From the NCBI GenBank assembly GCA_035644815.1, contig DASQNU010000190.1:1-7940 (forward strand): a DNA stretch of 7,940 bases, in the 5' to 3' direction. Both the position numbers and the translations under genes were made by a program. Source of the DNA: Brevibacillus_F sp035644815. Lineage in GTDB: Bacteria > Bacillota > Bacilli > Brevibacillales > Brevibacillaceae. The notes under the pieces were generated by a model. The model was not told the origin of the DNA, made no database searches, and was given only the letters and a program-made list of their open reading frames with translations. Shown here piece by piece: positions 5,222 through 7,940 of this stretch (positions are counted from its first letter, which is position 1; each line of letters begins with the position of its first letter).

Positions 5222-6883
5222 CTAGTCAAGCCACCAATCCGCAATCCGCTCATACGGATGGAAGCCCAGCGTGTCCGGTATTCCCTGCACATGGTTGGAT
5301 ACAAAATAAGGATTTCGTATCTGGATCAACGGAAAGATGGGCAGATCTTGGGCAAATTGCTTCTGCCAGGCCGCATAGACTTTTTGACGTTCTGGCTGTG
5401 GAAGCAAATGTGCACCCTTTTCCAACCATTGATCGGCGTGCGCATTTTCATAGCGAGAGGCATTTAATCCCTTTTCCCCTACTTTTTCGCGGGAATGCCA
5501 CAGCCGTGACAGCTCAGCGGGATCTGTCGGATATTCCCATGCATACAGATAGAGATCGACCTTGCTTCCGCCAAACAGATACGAAACAAACTGATCCGCT
5601 GGAAGTGCCTTCTTCTCCAGCCGGACCGGAAGATTTTCCCATGCCCTGCCGATGGCACTCGCCAATCGTTCGCGTACCGGACTGTCCACTGGATAAACAA
5701 ATGTGAGCACAAGCGGCTTTTCTTTGGTATACCCTTTTCGCGCCAGCACTTGTCCCGCTTCCTCAGGCTGATACGACGGCCACGCTGCTGCCGAATAGGC
5801 AAAAGACCCGGGGGCCAGCGGACTTTGGACGGGATCTGCCCATCCATAGAAGCGCTCCTTGGCAATTTGCTCGATTGGGATTGCTTTAGCCAATGCAGTA
5901 CGTATAGCAGGGTCCTTTACGGCCGGGCTTTGCAGATTAAAACCGACAAAATGATAGCCGTGTGCAGCAGCTGAAACGATTTTCCCCTGATGCAGCTGTC
6001 CCATTTGAGCAGCCTGCTCTGGAGAAACCCAACTGATGTGAATGCTGCCTGCATCCAGCTGCTCCTGCATGTGGGTTGCCGCAACCGGGACTACACGCAG
6101 CCGTTCCAAACGCGGCTTGCTGCCATAATAGCTGCTGTTCGCCACATACGTCCATTCCGTCGAAGAGAAGCTATTGAGTTGAAACGGACCTGTACCGAGC
6201 AGCTTGCCTGCCTTGGAAAGCGCGTCGATTTCCCCAATTGATTTTCCGGCGAGCTGATGCTTCGCTAGAACAGGTGCGGTCAGACTTTGTAAAAAGGCTA
6301 CATCATCGCGAGCCAAGGCAAAGCGGATGGTTCCTTTGCTTCGATCCATCGTAATGCCCGAGATGGCCGCAGCTTTTCCGGTTCGAAAAGGAGAAACCCC
6401 TTCTAGCAAATGCGACCATTCCCGCCATACACCATAATAGTGAGGACGGGCGTACTGTTCGTAAGTAAACACGACATCATCAACCGTGACTGGTTTTCCG
6501 TCTGACCATACAGCCTCTTTTCGCAGCGTCACCACGATGGCTGGCTTCGACTGGCTACGGTCGATCGTGTAACCGCTTGCGAGAGCTGGGACCAGACTCA
6601 GATCATCACCGTACGTAAAGAGACCTTGATAGGCGATGCGCTCCAGATCATGCAGCTGCGCCTTCTTTTTGGATACGCCAAAAGGATCGAAGGCAGGAAG
6701 CCTTTCCATGGCACCAATGACCAGCTCTTGGTCACGCTGTGGAGCAACAGCCTGCGGTGGAGGTTCGACCGCTTGCTTTTCCGCCGCTCTTGGTCCTGGT
6801 TCTGCAGCACTGCATCCATACAGCAACACAGCTAGCATTCCAAAGATGACGAGAGCCCTAGTGGACAGCACATGTCTGGTCAT
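5222..6883 (-). CDS. Family-5 (peptide/nickel-type) extracellular solute-binding lipoprotein
   Basis: The 553-residue protein starts with a lipoprotein signal peptide: positive MTRH, a hydrophobic core to about residue 22, and lipobox LYGC with the lipidated Cys at 24. A Pro/Ala-rich linker follows to about 50. The remainder is an SBP_bac_5 domain. Recognisable motifs are WSDGKPVTVDDVVFTY (126-141), GTGPFQL (230-236), HFVGFNL (311-317) then DPAIRTALAKAI (324-335), and YAWEYPTDP (447-455). Members capture oligopeptides, nickel or other solutes at the outer membrane face for an ABC importer; the ligand is not predictable here. No permease or ATPase gene is adjacent, so it is an orphan subunit or serves a transporter encoded elsewhere. 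GAGGAGGA (6898-6891) lies seven bases before the ATG and overlaps the nrdR stop, implying translational coupling. It sits between nrdR and dnaB, which adjoin each other in B. subtilis. Confidence 0.92.
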   Translation of the reverse strand: MTRHVLSTRALVIFGMLAVLLYGCSAAEPGPRAAEKQAVEPPPQAVAPQRDQELVIGAMERLPAFDPFGVSKKKAQLHDLERIAYQGLFTYGDDLSLVPALASGYTIDRSQSKPAIVVTLRKEAVWSDGKPVTVDDVVFTYEQYARPHYYGVWREWSHLLEGVSPFRTGKAAAISGITMDRSKGTIRFALARDDVAFLQSLTAPVLAKHQLAGKSIGEIDALSKAGKLLGTGPFQLNSFSSTEWTYVANSSYYGSKPRLERLRVVPVAATHMQEQLDAGSIHISWVSPEQAAQMGQLHQGKIVSAAAHGYHFVGFNLQSPAVKDPAIRTALAKAIPIEQIAKERFYGWADPVQSPLAPGSFAYSAAAWPSYQPEEAGQVLARKGYTKEKPLVLTFVYPVDSPVRERLASAIGRAWENLPVRLEKKALPADQFVSYLFGGSKVDLYLYAWEYPTDPAELSRLWHSREKVGEKGLNASRYENAHADQWLEKGAHLLPQPERQKVYAAWQKQFAQDLPIFPLIQIRNPYFVSNHVQGIPDTLGFHPYERIADWWLD

Positions 6884-6896
6884 GTGTACATCCTCC

Positions 6897-7382
6897 TCAG
6901 TTGTCCGTTGGTTTGTAAGGAGTGCTGCGGGCCTGAGCCAGAAGCTCCTCCAACTCCTTCATGAACACATTGATGTCTTTAAACTGGCGGTATACGGAGG
7001 CAAAACGAACATATGCCACTTCATCCACATAGTATAACCGTTCCATGACTTTTTCTCCCACATCTTTGCTCGGGATCTCCGATTGCGCTACGCTGCGCAG
7101 CTCTCGCTCGATATCATTGACAATGCCCTCCAGCTCCTCTAAAGAGACAGGACGCTTCTCACAGGCACGCACCAGACCGCGCAAAATTTTATCGCGATTG
7201 AATTCTTCCCGTGTTCCATCTTTTTTGACGATTAACAAGGGGGTTTCTTCCACGACTTCAAATGTAGTGAAGCGTTTTTCGCACTGCTCGCATTCGCGGC
7301 GACGCCGGATGGATTTATTATTGTTAAAAGGCCGCGAATCTAGGACTTTTGTCCCATTATATTCACAAAAAGGGCATCGCAT
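6897..7382 (-). CDS. nrdR: Transcriptional repressor NrdR
   Basis: NrdR is a zinc-ribbon/ATP-cone repressor of ribonucleotide reductase operons that responds to the ATP/dATP balance and so to dNTP supply. At 161 residues it fits the family (about 150-160). The zinc ribbon has C3 and C6 (RCPFC) and C31 and C34 (CEQC). The ATP-cone spans about 49-139, beginning LLIVKKDGTREEFNRDKI, with VAYVRFASVYRQF near its end. The start chosen is ATG at 7382, giving the canonical MRCPFC N-terminus with AGGAG about 11 bases upstream. A GTG seven codons earlier (7403) is in frame but overlaps that RBS and would add MTGVERF, unlike the family. The stop overlaps the RBS of the lipoprotein gene. Its target boxes in nrd operons are not in this window. 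Confidence 0.97.
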   Translation of the reverse strand: MRCPFCEYNGTKVLDSRPFNNNKSIRRRRECEQCEKRFTTFEVVEETPLLIVKKDGTREEFNRDKILRGLVRACEKRPVSLEELEGIVNDIERELRSVAQSEIPSKDVGEKVMERLYYVDEVAYVRFASVYRQFKDINVFMKELEELLAQARSTPYKPTDN

Positions 7383-7419
7383 AAATCGTTCAACTCCTGT
7401 CACATCAATACTTTTTCCC

Positions 7420-7449
7420 AGTATCCACCAGCAGGTGCGGACAAATCAA
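7420..7449 (-). promoter_or_regulatory. Possible nrdR promoter
   Basis: The minus strand has TTGATT (7449-7444), an 18-base spacer, and GATACT (7425-7420), each matching consensus in 4 of 6 positions. It lies about 40 bases before the nrdR ATG. It is plausible but not strong. Confidence 0.4.
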
Positions 7450-7472
7450 GTTCAAATCTATATACCTATTTT

Positions 7473-7490
7473 CTAGGCAATCATCCCTAG
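7473..7490. repeat. Small inverted repeat in the divergent nrdR / HD-GYP spacer
   Basis: CTAGG (7473-7477) and CCTAG (7486-7490) are separated by eight bases. They lie directly upstream of the possible -10 box of the plus-strand gene. They could be a regulator site, but five bases per arm is weak. Confidence 0.25.
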
Positions 7491-7492
7491 CT

Positions 7493-7498
7493 TACAAT
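7493..7498 (+). promoter_or_regulatory. Possible -10 box of the HD-GYP-like gene
   Basis: TACAAT matches TATAAT in 5 of 6 positions and lies 32 bases before the ATG at 7531. The -35 region 17 bases upstream (TTTCTA) is poor and overlaps the inverted repeat. I see no sigma-D-type motif. Confidence 0.35.
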
Positions 7499-7530
7499 AG
7501 TAAAGAAGTATGGAAGAAGGAGAATTATAA

Positions 7531-7940
7531 ATGCGCCTACTCTCGCTCAGACAAGTGCAACCAGGTATGAAGCTGGGACGAACCGTATTCACGGATGACG
7601 GAAAAGTCCTGCTAGGCAATGGCATGATCCTGACCGAACGATTAATAAACGGACTTGCAAAAGCGAATATCGACTCTATTTACATCGATGATCCACGTAC
7701 GTCAGATATTATGGTAGAGGATCTGGTCCGTCCGGAAACCAGGCAGATTGCAGCAGCTGCCATCCAACAGACGGTCAAGCAGCTATCCAACTCCAACCGA
7801 TTGTCACGACGTGTTTCCGTGAAAGAGATGGGCTTGCATTTTCAACAAGCGTTCCTCTCTATATTAAATGATTTGATGAGCAATCAGCAAATCATGGTTC
7901 ATCTCAGCAATATTTCAGCCTATTCCGGCTCGATGTATCA
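7531..7940 (+). CDS. Putative HD-GYP domain protein, N-terminal part only (cut by window edge)
   Basis: The frame is open from ATG at 7531 to the window end, 136 codons. AAGGAG (7517-7522) lies eight bases upstream. The N-terminus, MRLLSLRQVQPGMKLGRTVF then DDGKVLLGNGMILTERLINGL and a short segment ending in IDSIYIDD, is the small beta-rich leader seen at the start of many Firmicutes HD-GYP proteins. Those proteins hydrolyse cyclic-di-GMP and affect motility, biofilm or sporulation decisions. The visible part stops at about the point where the HD domain should begin, so the catalytic HD and GYP motifs cannot be confirmed. Residues 70-125 are helical and linker-like, with no membrane segment or signal peptide. 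It is divergent from nrdR and shares its 148-base upstream spacer. The identification rests on the N-terminal pattern alone. Confidence 0.75.
   Translation, partial: MRLLSLRQVQPGMKLGRTVFTDDGKVLLGNGMILTERLINGLAKANIDSIYIDDPRTSDIMVEDLVRPETRQIAAAAIQQTVKQLSNSNRLSRRVSVKEMGLHFQQAFLSILNDLMSNQQIMVHLSNISAYSGSMY

Noticed and set aside
5479..6819. Several open frames of 70-130 codons on both strands within the lipoprotein gene
   Set aside because: They are shadows of the long solute-binding protein frame, without their own ribosome sites or recognisable domains.
7453..7468. NrdR-box-like sequence near the nrdR promoter
   Set aside because: CTATATA matches only the left half of the palindromic box; the right half does not fit. 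A full pair of boxes is normally expected.

Overview
The window looks like chromosomal DNA from a low-to-mid GC Gram-positive bacterium of the Bacillales, most like the Brevibacillus/Paenibacillus branch. The basis is the Firmicutes-specific helicase-loading pair DnaB/DnaI next to nrdR, a lipoprotein-type solute-binding protein, strong GGAGG-type ribosome sites, a TTG start and a tRNA gene with an encoded CCA end. The genus is an inference from gene content. I see no insertion sequence, phage gene, CRISPR array or other sign of an acquired island.

Layout. Bases 1-1527 hold a minus-strand pair: a WYL-domain (YafY-type) regulator, followed downstream by a DinB-family metal-binding protein that runs off the left edge about at its C-terminus. 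A perfect 7-bp inverted repeat lies between them and overlaps a possible -35 box of the dinB-like gene, so the regulator probably controls its neighbour. Bases 1528-2059 have no protein gene that I accept. They hold a tRNA-Ala(GGC) with its own terminator on the minus strand, and an unexplained terminator-like RNA structure that competes with an alternative fold upstream of the regulator. Bases 2060-2653 encode a membrane-anchored YdcF/SanA-type (DUF218) protein on the plus strand. It converges on dnaI, and one long hairpin covers the last codons of both genes.

Bases 2661-7382 form a minus-strand block transcribed in the order nrdR, family-5 solute-binding lipoprotein, dnaB, dnaI. nrdR and the lipoprotein gene are tightly coupled (13 nt apart, with the RBS overlapping the stop). 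A strong terminator and a perfect extended -10 promoter then separate the lipoprotein gene from dnaB-dnaI, which are abutted (TAG directly followed by ATG). NrdR represses ribonucleotide reductase genes, and DnaB/DnaI load the replicative helicase, so precursor supply and replication initiation sit together. The lipoprotein gene interrupts the nrdR-dnaB-dnaI order known from Bacillus. At the right edge, divergent from nrdR, begins a plus-strand gene whose N-terminus looks like a Firmicutes HD-GYP (cyclic-di-GMP phosphodiesterase-type) protein. It is cut just before the HD domain.

Most of this is ordinary core genome. The least explained piece is the structured segment at about 1638-1725. The other points worth checking are the dinB-like operator, the orphan lipoprotein inside a replication cluster, and the shared terminator embedded in two coding ends.
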